DNA of 15,806 bases from Syntrophaceae bacterium UBA7544 (GTDB lineage: Bacteria; Desulfobacterota; Syntrophia; Syntrophales; Smithellaceae): assembly GCA_002479215.1 (NCBI GenBank), contig DLME01000126.1, positions 1 to 15,806 on the forward strand, in the 5' to 3' direction. Position 1 is the stretch's first letter; every line of letters begins with the position of its first letter. Shown here in pieces: positions 14,444 to 15,806 of this stretch. The translations under genes and the position numbers were made by a program. The notes under the pieces are model-generated. The model did not search any database. It was given only the letters and a program-made list of their open reading frames with translations, and had not been told where the DNA came from.

Positions 14444-14658
14444 TCTACTTTCCCTTTGATTTTTTTAGTATTTACCTAATCGAGGTTGTCTGCTTTTATC
14501 CTATCCTACAGCATTTCCTCCGCCTCTGAATCCAGCAACAGATGTGACCCTCTTGCCTTGGTGATCTGGGAAAAGCAACCTTTCATCCTAAACGTGCGCA
14601 CAAATTGAAATTGTTTAAATTGTACCTAGCCACTTTATTTTTATGCCGTTGGCGCGAA
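14444..14658. other. Intergenic region between nuclease and membrane-anchored protein genes
   Basis: About 215 bp without an ORF. It contains AATTGAAATTG (14603-14613) followed by TTTAAATTGTAC, which resembles AATTGAAATTGTAC at 12806-12819 just after the nuclease gene. No terminator or promoter was convincing. Confidence 0.4.
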
Positions 14659-15444
14659 CTATCTTGCGCTGACAATTCTATTCGCGGAAGTATCAGAACT
14701 TCTATCGACCTCAACAAGGATTGCAAAATCATCCTGCTTGAATTCCTTGTAGAGTTGCTCCCAATGTGTCGCTAAATACCAAGACGCACCCGACGTTCCC
14801 CATTCACCCAGACCAGCACAAACAAAAAGAAAGTACTTAGGGAAACGGACGTTTCTAATTCGGAGTATCACCGCACAATCCTTTATTACTGGTGGCTGAA
14901 AGCCCAAATATTGCTTCTTGTCTTGCATGGATTCAATAAAGGTCTGAGGCCCAGTCTGACCGAATTGGAAAAACTTGTTCGACGGTTCTCTCATCACAAA
15001 GCCCGAAATGTCATTTGAAGAGGGACTTCCAAGGGCAATCATTGTGTAATTGAGATCTTTGTATGCCTCGATGTCGCTCAGAATACCTATTATTTCTTCT
15101 TTGGCCTTTCCGATGTTTTGAGCCAAGTAGCTAGATGCGCGGATTTCACAATCACCTACTATGTTGTTAAATGGCCCAGAAATGTTAATGACTCTCCCAT
15201 CATGAAACTGCTTTTGGAAACGAGCAAGAGGATTACCATGTGAGTCAAATCTAGGGCGTGTGTCTTGCAGTGTACCATAAACAATCGCAAAACGACTTGA
15301 GAGAACAGAAGCCCCGAAAAACATCTTTAGCCGGTAGGTGCGGACTGATTTTGGAATTAATGGCCAAAAGAATCCAACCAAAAAAATTATGACACCAGCA
15401 GCCAAATTGATCGTAAGATTTATCCACACTTCACACCAAGGCAT
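14659..15444 (-). CDS. Membrane-anchored protein of unknown function
   Basis: 261-aa protein with one N-terminal membrane segment (about residues 8-30) followed by basic residues (PKSVRTYRLK), so the rest is probably cytoplasmic. The soluble part has alternating strands and helices. Notable motifs are FAIVYGTL (52-59), IALGSPSSN (136-144), DCAVILRIRN (189-198) and VCAGLGEWGTSGASWYLA (208-225), then ILVEVD near the C-terminus. Gly-rich turns after hydrophobic strands suggest a Rossmann-like ligand-binding or sensor domain. I do not recognise the family. The start is supported by AAGGAGG six bases before the ATG. It lies between tRNA-Ser and the nuclease gene on the same strand, a typical accessory-gene position. 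Confidence 0.75.
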   Translation of the reverse strand: MPWCEVWINLTINLAAGVIIFLVGFFWPLIPKSVRTYRLKMFFGASVLSSRFAIVYGTLQDTRPRFDSHGNPLARFQKQFHDGRVINISGPFNNIVGDCEIRASSYLAQNIGKAKEEIIGILSDIEAYKDLNYTMIALGSPSSNDISGFVMREPSNKFFQFGQTGPQTFIESMQDKKQYLGFQPPVIKDCAVILRIRNVRFPKYFLFVCAGLGEWGTSGASWYLATHWEQLYKEFKQDDFAILVEVDRSSDTSANRIVSAR

Positions 15445-15631
15445 TGTCTACCTCCTTACGTGTGCCAATGGCATATGACGCGATTATAAGCGAACTAACT
15501 TCTTTAAGTCAAAATAATATTACAATATAGAGATAATTCATGGTCTGTTTTGTTTATGGCTAATTTTTTTGATTTTATTACTGACGGGGGCGAGTAAAAT
15601 ACGACTTTGGCCACTGAAAATCGGCTTTAAC
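15445..15631. other. Intergenic region downstream of tRNA-Ser
   Basis: About 190 bp with no ORF. The stretch CTTTGGCCACTGAAAATCGG (15605-15624) resembles the repeated ends of some IS21-family elements, but no transposase is present and the match is from memory. No rho-independent terminator for the tRNA is visible. Confidence 0.35.
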
Positions 15632-15725
<94 letters not shown>

Positions 15726-15785
15726 GGTTATTCCAATATTTTTTAACCATAGAGGCGTAACGTATTACGTCTCCATATCTATTTC

Positions 15786-15806
15786 TGGCGGAGAGAGGGG
15801 GATTCG
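15786..15806 (-). tRNA. 3' end of a second tRNA, probably tRNA-Ser (cut by window edge)
   Basis: The last 21 bases repeat exactly the 3' end of the tRNA-Ser at 15632 (CCA, discriminator G, acceptor 3' strand and part of the T arm). The shared acceptor strand suggests another serine isoacceptor in tandem, about 60 bp upstream of the first. The anticodon lies outside the window. Confidence 0.75.

Noticed and set aside
14444..14658. Reverse-orientation copy of P4 suggested by ACGTGCGCACAAAT at about 14592
   Set aside because: Only the short end resembles P4; no matching second arm is found within 110 bp.

Overview
The window looks like part of a mesophilic deltaproteobacterial chromosome of moderate GC. 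The best guess is a Syntrophales (Smithella/Syntrophus-like) anaerobe. This rests on a four-subunit pyruvate:ferredoxin oxidoreductase, a two-subunit oxygen-sensitive class I fumarase, and the linkage of dnaX-ybaB-recR to por genes. The assignment is inference; no marker in the window settles it.

Region 1 (1-9094, all minus strand) is a long housekeeping run. In transcription order it is: SRP 4.5S RNA (ffs), dnaX, ybaB/ebfC, recR, a small secreted protein gene, fumarase alpha, a secreted LprI/DUF3298-type protein gene, fumarase beta, porG, porD, porA and porB (porB is cut by the window edge). The ffs-dnaX-ybaB-recR order is conserved across bacteria and serves replication, recombination repair and protein targeting. 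The fum and por genes serve anaerobic carbon metabolism. Two genes for exported proteins of unknown role interrupt the run, and one of them separates the two fumarase subunits.

The most striking non-coding feature is a set of palindromic miniature repeats at the gene boundaries of this cluster. Two copies (123/124 bp, about 91% identical) lie directly after recR and directly after the SRP RNA. A 126-bp element with an 18-bp perfect terminal inverted repeat follows ybaB. A 77-bp element with 12-bp perfect arms contains the dnaX stop codon. Each sits within a few bases of the 3' end of the upstream gene. dnaX also has an in-phase A AAA AAG slippery heptamer near its 3' end.

Region 2 (9095-10861) is an AT-rich intergenic stretch followed by a plus-strand two-gene operon, a nitroreductase-family flavoprotein and an SDR oxidoreductase.

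Region 3 (10862-15444, minus strand) is accessory: an Hsp31-like DJ-1/PfpI protein, a small ABM-like protein, an isonitrile-hydratase-like DJ-1/PfpI protein, a 534-aa protein ending in a PD-(D/E)XK nuclease domain, and a 261-aa protein with an N-terminal membrane anchor. A further imperfect palindrome and a related half-copy follow two of these genes, giving a cassette-like look. No integrase or transposase is present in the window.

Region 4 (15632-15806, minus strand) holds tRNA-Ser(GGA) and the 3' end of a second tRNA with the same 3' sequence, probably another tRNA-Ser.
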